DNA of 15,008 bases from Nitrospinota bacterium (GTDB lineage: Bacteria; Nitrospinota; Nitrospinia; Nitrospinales; VA-1). The stretch is taken from positions 1 to 15,008 of the forward strand of contig JADFGI010000028.1 in the NCBI GenBank assembly GCA_022567815.1. The letters run 5' to 3'. The translations under genes were made by a program, and so were the position numbers. This document shows, one piece after another, positions 7,038 through 12,590 of the stretch (positions are counted from its first letter, which is position 1; every line of letters begins with the position of its first letter). The notes under the pieces were generated by a model, which worked only from the letters and a program-made list of their open reading frames with translations, searched no databases and had not been told where the DNA came from.

Positions 7038-7153
7038 TGGAAAAGTCAAAAAACGGGAAGTTTTTTGCAGGTGCCTTTAAATGAAAGTATCTCTTTCCAA
7101 CAAGAAATTTTTTCGATATGATAATCGTGAAATTTTTCATTTAAATCACGACT

Positions 7154-7210
7154 CCTCCGCGGAGGGGCCAGCGTGACGCTGGACCCAACCAGCCTGGGGG
7201 CTGGACCCAA
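7154..7210 (+). repeat. Hairpin-mosaic repeat block, copy 4a
   Basis: Three hairpins follow one another: CCTCCGCGGAGG (7154-7165), CCAGCG-TGA-CGCTGG (7168-7182) and CCAGCC-TGGG-GGCTGG (7189-7204), with CTGGACCCAA repeated at 7179-7188 and 7201-7210. The first two modules recur in the opposite order at 12277-12305. Confidence 0.75.
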
Positions 7211-7270
7211 TATTAACGCACTATGGATTTATTGCTTACCATATCTTCCATTGCGCCGAATTTTTCTTTG

Positions 7271-7428
7271 GGGCTGGTGAGCGAAGCGAACGTAGCCCTA
7301 AACTCTTCCTCCCCGTGTAACGGGGGCGAACGTAGCCCTAAACTCTTCCTCCCCGTGTAACGGGGGCGAACGTAGCCCTAAACTCTTCCTCCCTGTGTAA
7401 CGGGGCGAGCAGAGCCTTAAACTTTTCC
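7271..7428 (+). repeat. 40-bp tandem repeat, three units plus a degenerate fourth
   Basis: Units start at 7286, 7326 and 7366 with an exact 40-bp period; a diverged partial unit runs from 7405 to 7428. Each unit is GCGAACGTAGCCCTAAACTC, then TTCCTC and the hairpin CCCCGT-GTA-ACGGGG. Units 1 and 2 are identical; unit 3 has one C-to-T change (7394) that breaks a stem pair. The first unit is led by GGGCTGGTGAGCGAA, also present at 12465-12479. Confidence 0.92.
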
Positions 7429-7456
7429 GCTCGCGGGAGCGAGCGATTTTCAGGAG
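7428..7456 (+). promoter_or_regulatory. Hairpin next to the mrp ribosome binding site
   Basis: The perfect arms CGCTCGC (7428-7434) and GCGAGCG (7439-7445) enclose GGGA and end 6 nt before AGGAG (about 7452-7456), which is spaced 5 nt from the ATG at 7462. The hairpin is the last module of the repeat block, so it would form part of the mRNA leader. Confidence 0.5.
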
Positions 7457-7461
7457 CATAC

Positions 7462-8355
7462 ATGAAAACCTATGAAGATCTCGCCGGAGACGGCGGATCG
7501 AATATCATCAGCCAGGTGGTTTCGCAACGAGAAAAACTCAGCGCCCGGCTGGCAAAAATAAAACACAAGGTGGCTTTAATGAGCGGCAAGGGCGGTGTGG
7601 GCAAAAGTTCCATCACCGCTAATATAGCCGCTTGCCTTGTCGACCAGGGGTATTCCGTGGGAATCCTCGACGCAGACTTGAACGGTCCCTGCATCGGCAA
7701 TCTGCTGGGCGTGGGATGCGAGCAGAAACTTGTCATTGATGACGACGGAATCGATCCTGGTGAAGGAGCCTTGGGAATCAAAATCATGTCGATGGACATG
7801 TTGCTTTTGAGCCCGGATGCACCCGTCATGTGGACGGATGACGCCGAGGCGACCTCTACGTGGGTGAGCACCATGGAATCGACCGCATTGCGGGAACTGC
7901 TGGCCGATACCAATTGGGGCGAACTCGATTACCTGTTGATCGACATGCCCCCGGGAAGCGACCGCATGGACAACATTCGCGACCTGATTCCCGAACTGGC
8001 AGGGGTGGTCGAAATCACTATTCCCTCTCAGCTTTCCCAGTACATCGTTTCCAAATCTATCACCAAGAACAATAGGATGGGGGTTCCCATCATCGGCCTG
8101 ATTGAAAATATGGCCACCTACGTGTGTCCGCACTGCAACCAGGAAGGAAAGCTTTTTGAAGGCCAGGATGCGGAAAAGCTGTCAAGTCAAAAAGGCATCA
8201 ACTATATCGGAAAAATCCCCTTCGACACGCGGATTTCCAGGAAAACCGATTCAGGGTCACTATTTTACACCGAGAACAAGGATTCCGTCACCGGGAAGGC
8301 TATTGCCTCGGTGGTTGATGCCATAATCAAATTTATTGAAGATAAATCCAATTAG
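7462..8355 (+). CDS. Mrp/NBP35-type P-loop ATPase without MIP18 domain
   Basis: This is a cytoplasmic deviant-Walker ATPase of the Mrp/ApbC family. Relatives bind a bridging Fe-S cluster as dimers and pass it to apo-proteins. Seen in 297 residues: a short N-terminal arm (1-35), P-loop SGKGGVGKSS (41-50), LDADLNGPCIGNLLG (69-83), the switch motif LLIDMPPGSD (158-167), GLIENMATY (212-220) and the cluster cysteines in CPHC (Cys222, Cys225). It lacks the MIP18 domain that the paralogue at 10721-11815 has. AGGAG is 5 nt before the ATG. The next gene begins 8 bp after its stop, so the two are probably co-transcribed. The symbol is left empty because the paralogue is the more standard Mrp. Confidence 0.9.
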   Translation: MKTYEDLAGDGGSNIISQVVSQREKLSARLAKIKHKVALMSGKGGVGKSSITANIAACLVDQGYSVGILDADLNGPCIGNLLGVGCEQKLVIDDDGIDPGEGALGIKIMSMDMLLLSPDAPVMWTDDAEATSTWVSTMESTALRELLADTNWGELDYLLIDMPPGSDRMDNIRDLIPELAGVVEITIPSQLSQYIVSKSITKNNRMGVPIIGLIENMATYVCPHCNQEGKLFEGQDAEKLSSQKGINYIGKIPFDTRISRKTDSGSLFYTENKDSVTGKAIASVVDAIIKFIEDKSN

Positions 8356-8363
8356 GGGGAAAG

Positions 8364-8798
8364 ATGAAATTTCTTTGCATACCATGTGATGAACAGATGG
8401 AAACTCAAATGGATGGAATCATGCCTACTGAGAATAAAAATCTGGTCATGAAATTCAAGTGTAAAAAATGCGGTCATATGATCGCCATGCTGACCAATCA
8501 ATTTGAAACCGAGTTTGTCAGCAAAATTGGCGTCGAGTTGGGCGGCGCTTCCAACGTCGGTTCCAGACCTTTGAGTATGGTCGGGTCGCAATTGTCACAG
8601 GCAAAAAAGGAACTGGATAAGGGTAAAGCGGAAGACAACCTCGTTTGGACCGAGGAAGCGCAGTTGCGGATCAAAAAGGTTCCGTTTTTTGTGCGCAACA
8701 TGGCAAAGAAGACGATCATCAATTTTGCTCTCGAAAAAGGCGTGACTCTGATCGACGCCAAGCTGATGGATGAAGTCCGCGAAAAAGTCGGAATGTAA
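8364..8798 (+). CDS. Small zinc-ribbon-like protein with PCP_red-like C-terminus
   Basis: The 144-residue protein has two parts. The N-terminus carries two CxxC pairs (Cys5/Cys8 and Cys33/Cys36), a layout typical of a zinc ribbon or metal site. The C-terminus from Trp95, with WTEEAQLRIKKVPFFVRNMA (95-114) and then KGVTLIDAKLMDEVREKVGM, matches by eye the PCP_red domain (Pfam PF08369) best known from the C-terminus of light-independent protochlorophyllide reductase subunit B. The rest of that enzyme is absent, so this is not a chlorophyll synthesis gene. The start is well supported by GGGGGA just upstream of the ATG, overlapping the mrp stop. Co-transcription with the Mrp ATPase suggests a partner or target in metal-cluster handling. 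Its function is unknown. Confidence 0.8.
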   Translation: MKFLCIPCDEQMETQMDGIMPTENKNLVMKFKCKKCGHMIAMLTNQFETEFVSKIGVELGGASNVGSRPLSMVGSQLSQAKKELDKGKAEDNLVWTEEAQLRIKKVPFFVRNMAKKTIINFALEKGVTLIDAKLMDEVREKVGM

Positions 8799-8808
8799 TC
8801 ACCAGCGC

Positions 8809-8890
8809 AATGCCCTTGCGGAAAAGCGGGTTACACCCGCCGGAAAATTCGCAAAACTATATTCTGTTCTCAACGATTCCCAAGGGCATT
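8809..8890 (+). other. 10-bp inverted repeat enclosing a triloop hairpin
   Basis: AATGCCCTTG (8809-8818) and CAAGGGCATT (8881-8890) pair perfectly across 62 nt, and GCGGGT-TAC-ACCCGC (8826-8840) lies within. The right arm contains the only Shine-Dalgarno-like AAGG before the broken gene at 8894. The inner hairpin has the same 3-nt loop as the mosaic repeats but different arms. It may also serve as a terminator for the mrp unit, though no T tract follows. Confidence 0.4.
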
Positions 8891-8893
8891 TTC

Positions 8894-9251
8894 ATGAAAA
8901 AGTACGGAATCTTTATAGCGGCACTTATCGGAGTTTTTATCGTCGTTGGACTTTTTCTTCCCACCCGTAACTCTGGGAGACATGGAATTTGCGGTTGGGG
9001 CAACTCTATCCTGGATTAGAAAGGATGGAGAAGGATCAGTGACCATCACCCAATCATCTCCTGAAAGTGGAATGGATTTTAACTTGTCCCTGAATGATGA
9101 ATTGTACCAATCCAAAGCTTCCATTCGTTACAGGAAAATCAGCGGGAAAACTTACCTTACCTGGGCGGTGAAAAACAAACGTTGTCGTAGCAAATTTGAG
9201 GCGGGATTCAATTGTTGCAGGAAATCGTTTTGCGATGGAGCCTTGGGGTAG
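8894..9251 (+). pseudogene. Broken SRPBCC (polyketide cyclase-like) membrane-anchored protein
   Basis: From the ATG at 8894 the frame reads MKKYGIFIAALIGVFIVVGL then FLPT, a signal-anchor start common in SRPBCC-family proteins, and it stops at 9019. A second frame, open from 8946, reads DMEFAVGATLSW, then GSVTITQSSP and KTYLTWAV, which match by eye the middle of that domain (the GvGa-W, G-tIt and t-W segments). The roughly 50 residues normally between the anchor and this part are missing, and the C-terminus after about 9175 no longer resembles the family. The pattern fits an internal deletion plus a frameshift. A short functional protein from either frame cannot be excluded but looks unlikely. 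The call rests on remembered family patterns. Confidence 0.6.
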
Positions 9252-9256
9252 TTCAA

Positions 9257-9712
9257 TCAACCTGCCAATTTTTTCGAGAATTCTTCGCTTCTCTCCCGTG
9301 CCAGTTTGGCCAATCGCGCCTCAAGGTTGTGGATTTTTTCTTTCTGCAGTTCAATGATGTCCCGCTTATCATTGATCATTTCATCCTGCATTTGAGTTAC
9401 TGTATTGTTATCCCCATCCCCACCCATGTAATCAATAGGCATTCGCATGATTTTCGAGTTTTCATCGCCATTCCCTGCAACCCGGGAATTTTTTCCAGAC
9501 ACCAGCCAAGTCTCGGTTGTGTTCAGAGCCCTGGCCAGTTTGATGAGCGATTCAACGCTGGGCATGTTTTTACTCTTTTCCCAATCACTTATATCGGGAG
9601 GATGACACCCCACCCGCTCGGCCAATTCCTTTCCTTTAAGACCCAACATCTTCCTGCGGGATAATATTCTAGACCCTATGAATTTCATAGAAGGATGTTT
9701 TGATAATTTCAT
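9257..9712 (-). CDS. XRE-family HTH regulator with C-terminal coiled coil
   Basis: The 151-residue protein has a lambda-Cro-like helix-turn-helix at about residues 12-72 (GSRILSRRKMLGLKGKELAE, then GCHPPDISDWE and PSVESLIKLARALN), a linker, and a charged helical tail at 107-148 with leucines at coiled-coil spacing, probably for dimerisation. No peptidase (LexA-like), HipA or cupin domain is fused to it. It resembles phage- or island-type repressors, but no phage gene is nearby. It is divergent from the gene at 9945 and its 3' end abuts the broken SRPBCC gene. No Shine-Dalgarno precedes the ATG at 9712; a second in-frame Met lies 8 codons later. Autoregulation through the AT-rich palindromes between the two genes is inferred. 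Confidence 0.85.
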   Translation of the reverse strand: MKLSKHPSMKFIGSRILSRRKMLGLKGKELAERVGCHPPDISDWEKSKNMPSVESLIKLARALNTTETWLVSGKNSRVAGNGDENSKIMRMPIDYMGGDGDNNTVTQMQDEMINDKRDIIELQKEKIHNLEARLAKLARERSEEFSKKLAG

Positions 9713-9944
9713 TTGAGCAAATATTAGTTATAACGTTAATTTTTTAAGGCCACGTAAACAATCAATCCGTTTGTATTATTATACTTTAAAATTTATATTA
9801 TATCAAGTGTTATATTTATACCTAATATCACAATAGTATTAATACTAATTTTTATTTATTTTTGTATATTAATTAGGCTATGCGGTAATCTTTCTTTTTA
9901 ACAAGGTTCACCATGCCAGCCCATTACTAATTGAGGAGACCACA
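9713..9944. promoter_or_regulatory. AT-rich divergent control region with palindromes
   Basis: The spacer between the XRE gene and the 9945 gene is far richer in A and T than its surroundings. It holds a perfect 14-bp palindrome TAGTATTAATACTA (9834-9847), GTTATAAC (9727-9734) overlapping TAACGTTA (9731-9738) just before the XRE start, and a plus-strand promoter-like pair TTGTAT (9862-9867) and TAATCT (9886-9891), 18 nt apart. These are plausible operator and promoter sites for the XRE regulator; none is proven. Confidence 0.5.
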
Positions 9945-10202
9945 ATGGATATGAATATGGGAAACAAGAACCCGGTAGGATTGCGAACTTTGGTGGGCAA
10001 ACGGGTCACTTTGTTTTGCGTCAATTATATTTATACTGGAAAATTGATCGAGGTAAACGATACGTCTGTCGTTCTAACGGACCCGGCCATCGTTTATGAA
10101 ACGGGACCTTTAAGAACCAAAAAATGGAAGGACGCGCAAAATTTCCCTAAAGACTGGCATGTTAAAAGGAATTTTATCGAATCGTTTGGAGAACTGAAGT
10201 GA
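9945..10202 (+). CDS. Small unknown protein, possibly Sm-like beta-barrel
   Basis: This is an 85-residue soluble protein. The start is supported by GGAG 6 nt before the ATG; further Met codons at residues 3 and 5 are alternatives. Residues 12-45 (GLRTLVGKRVTLFCVNYIY, then TGKLIEVNDTSVVLTDPAIV) alternate strand-like and turn-like segments as in Sm/LSm or small beta-barrel proteins. The second half is polar with W-K-D and W-H-V motifs and ends FIESFGELK. The protein probably belongs to a conserved hypothetical family, but no named domain was recognised. It is divergent from the XRE regulator, which may control it. A role in RNA binding is a guess from the barrel-like pattern. Codon use looks like that of the neighbours, so the gene appears real. 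Confidence 0.75.
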   Translation: MDMNMGNKNPVGLRTLVGKRVTLFCVNYIYTGKLIEVNDTSVVLTDPAIVYETGPLRTKKWKDAQNFPKDWHVKRNFIESFGELK

Positions 10203-10350
10203 TCCAGCGAAACAGGTTTCGATTGAGGATTTTGGTGATATCGGCTTCCGGGCGCAAATCCTGGGGAAACTCCTGGTCAGGTCCCTTCACGATGAAGTAT
10301 TGGCGCTTCTCATGGTCGGGCAGGATTTCGTGTTCCGCTTCCTGGTCGGG
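10174..10350 (-). pseudogene. Possible gene remnant after the DUF971 gene
   Basis: On the minus strand a frame open from 10350 to the stop at 10174-10176 (58 codons) reads like protein: HEKRQYFIVKGPDQEFPQDL followed by RPEADITKILNRNLFRWITS. It has no ATG; a GTG in the middle lacks a ribosome binding site. It overlaps the last 29 bp of the 9945 gene. It may be the 3' remnant of a lost gene downstream of mrp-DUF971, or a chance frame. No family was recognised. Confidence 0.3.
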
Positions 10351-10375
10351 TTAAGTCATTTTCGGGATTTTCGCC

Positions 10376-10717
10376 TCAAGCCTTCTTACAGATTTCACAC
10401 TGGCAAAGTTTTCTCAGTAACTCATGCGGGTACAATCCCGTATCGTGCCCGTCGTTCCAGTAAAATTGAATGGCGTACAATCCCACCGACTTGATGTCCT
10501 TGGGGCGAATCGTATCCGCAATCATTCCCGGTTTAATCTTTTTCTCTCCGCTCCACTCATCGATACAGTGGGCGCAGGGGCAATGTTCCCGCAGCATTTT
10601 GACGGCATAAACCGACTCGTGCCCGTCGGTCCAGGTGATCCCCAAAGTGCTGGTGTCGATCTGCTGTAATTTTTTTGGCGATGGGTGGTTGGAGTCCACC
10701 TTGGTAGCTTGGTCCAT
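10376..10717 (-). CDS. DUF971 (GBBH-like N-terminal) domain protein
   Basis: The 113-residue protein consists of one DUF971 domain (gamma-butyrobetaine hydroxylase-like N-terminal domain). Seen: LGITWTDGHESVY (25-37), LREHCPCAHCIDEWSGE (42-58), VGLYAIQFYWNDGHDTGLYP (78-97) and a terminal CQCEIC. The cysteines and histidines probably form a zinc site. Stand-alone DUF971 proteins often sit beside Mrp and are thought to work with Fe-S or metal handling, but their reaction is unknown. Its ATG is 3 bp after the mrp stop, and its AGGA overlaps the end of mrp, so translation is coupled. There is no oxygenase domain, so it is not a carnitine synthesis enzyme. Confidence 0.9.
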   Translation of the reverse strand: MDQATKVDSNHPSPKKLQQIDTSTLGITWTDGHESVYAVKMLREHCPCAHCIDEWSGEKKIKPGMIADTIRPKDIKSVGLYAIQFYWNDGHDTGLYPHELLRKLCQCEICKKA

Positions 10718-10720
10718 GGT

Positions 10721-11815
10721 TTATTCCTTCCATGCCAGATCAAACGTGGCCTCGGCTTTATCCTCTTTGGCCTGTTGTATGCTCAATTGAGCCGCCACCT
10801 GCCCTGCCAAATGGGTGTAGGCAACGCTCGCCGGAGATTGAGGATCGCTCAATAAAATAGGAACTCCAGAATCCCCTCCTATAACCACTTCGCTGATGAT
10901 GGGAATTTCACCAATAAATGGAATTTTAAATGTTTCAGCCAGAGTTTTTCCGCCTCCGCTTTTGAAAATGTAATGTTTCTTGTCGCACCCGTCACAAATA
11001 AAGTAACTCATGTTTTCCACGATGCCCAGCAGAGGAACCTTCACTTGCTGAAACATCTTAACGCCCTTGTCGGCGTCGATCATGCTGACCTCCTGAGGCG
11101 TGGTCACCACCACCGCCCCTGAAATCGGCGCTTTCTGGGTCAGGGTCAATTGCACATCGCCGGTTCCCGGAGGCAGGTCGATGATGAGGTAGTCCAATTC
11201 GCCCCATTCCACGTTCTGCAAAAATTGCTGAATGATGCCCCCCAGCATGGGTCCGCGCAACATCAACGGCTGTCCCTGCTTGGTCAGAAAAGCCGCGGAC
11301 ACGACTTTCAGTCCATATTTTTCATGCGGGAAAAACTTGTTATTCTCCCCTACCCGTGGCGGGGAAATAGGAATACCCAGCATTAGCGGAATGCTGGGCC
11401 CATAAATATCCGCATCCATCAGCCCCACCTTGGCACCGGACAACTGCAAGGCGATTGCCAGATTGGTGGCGACTGTGGATTTTCCCACCCCGCCCTTGCC
11501 ACTGGCCACGGCGATTATATTTTTGACTCCGGTTAAAACCGGCTGGCTGTGCTCGGAAGCACGAACCACCGCTGTCATATTGACGGACACGCTGGCAACT
11601 CCCTCAATGGCTTTGGTTTTGGTTTCGCACTCGGATTTCAACTGCTCCTTCACCGGACAGGCCGGGGTGGTCAGTTCCACATCGTAACTGACGTTGCCGT
11701 TTTCAACTTTCATATTTTTGACAAAACCCAGACTCACAATATTTTTATGAAGATCCGGGTCTTCAACGGTCTTCAATGCTTCGATAATTTTTTCCTGCAA
11801 AGCTTGATCCGACAT
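10721..11815 (-). CDS. mrp: Mrp/ApbC Fe-S carrier ATPase with MIP18 domain
   Basis: This cytoplasmic P-loop ATPase of the Mrp/ApbC family is a carrier that loads iron-sulfur clusters into apo-proteins. The 364 residues are the usual length. Seen: an N-terminal MIP18/DUF59 domain (about 5-82) with VEDPDLHKNIVSLGFV and TTPACP (Cys53); P-loop SGKGGVGKST (105-114); LMDADIYGPSIP (132-143); IIDLPPGTGD (211-220); TPQEVSMIDADKG (239-251); GIVENMSYF (264-272); and the cluster cysteines in CDGC (Cys274, Cys277). AGGAG is 7 nt before the ATG. It is the first gene of a two-gene unit with the DUF971 protein. A second, shorter Mrp paralogue lies at 7462-8355, pointing the other way. Confidence 0.95.
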   Translation of the reverse strand: MSDQALQEKIIEALKTVEDPDLHKNIVSLGFVKNMKVENGNVSYDVELTTPACPVKEQLKSECETKTKAIEGVASVSVNMTAVVRASEHSQPVLTGVKNIIAVASGKGGVGKSTVATNLAIALQLSGAKVGLMDADIYGPSIPLMLGIPISPPRVGENNKFFPHEKYGLKVVSAAFLTKQGQPLMLRGPMLGGIIQQFLQNVEWGELDYLIIDLPPGTGDVQLTLTQKAPISGAVVVTTPQEVSMIDADKGVKMFQQVKVPLLGIVENMSYFICDGCDKKHYIFKSGGGKTLAETFKIPFIGEIPIISEVVIGGDSGVPILLSDPQSPASVAYTHLAGQVAAQLSIQQAKEDKAEATFDLAWKE

Positions 11816-12276
11816 AAAAAAACTCCTGATAAAATTAACCAGTAAATTACTGAATCAGATGACTTAAAATGGTATTCTGTGGAATCCAACCAACTGCCAA
11901 CCGTTGGACCCTCTTTTTCCATTAAGATGGCCGATCCCCAAAAAAGGTTTAAATTAGCCGGGTTTATACCGGAATCCGTTCTCTACTCCCCAAAAAAGAT
12001 ATCCTTGATTATAAGGTTGCGTTGCCCACGGCGGAAACTACATTTATTAAGAACGAATTCCTTCATAACCCTTAGTTTTTAAATAAAAAGTAAGGTTCCG
12101 CGCCAGTTCATCCGAAATATAGGAATAAGAAGGGCGGGATTGTATAAGAAAAAAGAAAACTTGATTTATTCGGCAAATTGTCTGTATAAAACTGAATAAC
12201 ATGTTTGTCAAGTTCTCGCGTTCAAAACCCAAATCCAAAGCTTGCCTTTTTTTCATTTAATATTTCACCCTGACCT
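11816..12276. other. Gap between mrp and parC, first part: no gene seen
   Basis: About 460 AT-rich bases upstream of the divergent mrp and parC genes hold only weak frames. One minus-strand frame (12047-12256, 69 codons) has no ribosome binding site or recognisable domain. A small palindrome, CCAACCGTTGG (11897-11907), lies about 80 bp before the mrp start and could be an operator. No convincing promoter could be fixed. Confidence 0.4.
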
Positions 12277-12340
12277 CCAGCGAAACGCTGGCTCCTCCGC
12301 GGAGGGCGAGTTTGCTCACGCCGTGTAACATTTTTCCGGG
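12277..12340 (+). repeat. Hairpin-mosaic repeat block, copy 5a
   Basis: CCAGCG-AAA-CGCTGG (12277-12291) is joined directly to CCTCCGCGGAGG (12294-12305), then TTGCTCACGCCGTGTAACAT and TTTT. The first two modules are those of 7154-7182 in the reverse order; the third is shared with the block before truA (near 4449-4472). Confidence 0.75.
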
Positions 12341-12368
12341 ACTCATGAGTAAAAAACTACCCCTCCTA

Positions 12369-12438
12369 CCCCTTCGGGGCATGAAAGCTAATGAAGAGGA
12401 TATAACAGGGGCATGAAGGCAATGGAAAGGATATCACA
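12369..12438 (+). repeat. Hairpin and two imperfect 31-32-bp direct repeats
   Basis: CCCC-TTC-GGGG (12369-12379) begins the stretch. The repeats at 12376-12407 and 12408-12438 both start GGGGCATGAA and end in GGATATMACA, with a few substitutions and one base of length difference. There is no coding capacity of note. Confidence 0.7.
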
Positions 12439-12454
12439 AGCGTTACGTATCTTC

Positions 12455-12556
12455 CCCGCGTGGCGGGCTGGTGAGCGAAGCGAGCGTAGCCTAGAGTTTC
12501 CTCCCGCGTAGCGGGCTTCCTCCCCGTGTAACGGGGCGTAGTGGGGCGGGGAAATA
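12455..12556 (+). repeat. Hairpin-mosaic repeat block, copy 5b, upstream of parC
   Basis: CCCGC-GTG-GCGGG (12455-12467) runs into GGGCTGGTGAGCGAAGCGAG and CGTAGCC (12465-12491), then CCCGC-GTA-GCGGG (12503-12515), CTTCCT and CCCCGT-GTA-ACGGGG (12522-12536). This is the module order of the 40-bp tandem at 7286-7405 with an extra hairpin inserted. The block ends about 35 bp before the parC start. Confidence 0.8.
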
Positions 12557-12590
12557 ATCCAACTGGTGGGGTTGCCCTTAAAAACATATT

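Noticed and set aside
7286..7405. CRISPR array
   Set aside because: The units are contiguous with no unique spacers and contain a hairpin plus linker; this is a simple tandem repeat, and no cas gene is present.
8364..8798. Chlorophyll biosynthesis gene (bchB/chlB)
   Set aside because: Only the short C-terminal PCP_red-like domain is present; the nitrogenase-like catalytic body is absent.
9257..10202. Prophage or toxin-antitoxin system
   Set aside because: An XRE regulator divergent from a small gene is suggestive, but there are no integrase, phage or attachment-site sequences and the small protein does not resemble a known toxin.
10376..10717. Gamma-butyrobetaine hydroxylase
   Set aside because: Only the N-terminal DUF971 domain is present, without the 2-oxoglutarate oxygenase domain.
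12047..12256. 69-codon minus-strand frame in the mrp-parC gap
   Set aside because: There is no ribosome binding site, no recognisable domain and mostly low-quality hydrophobic content; the last 30 residues look slightly protein-like but are not enough.
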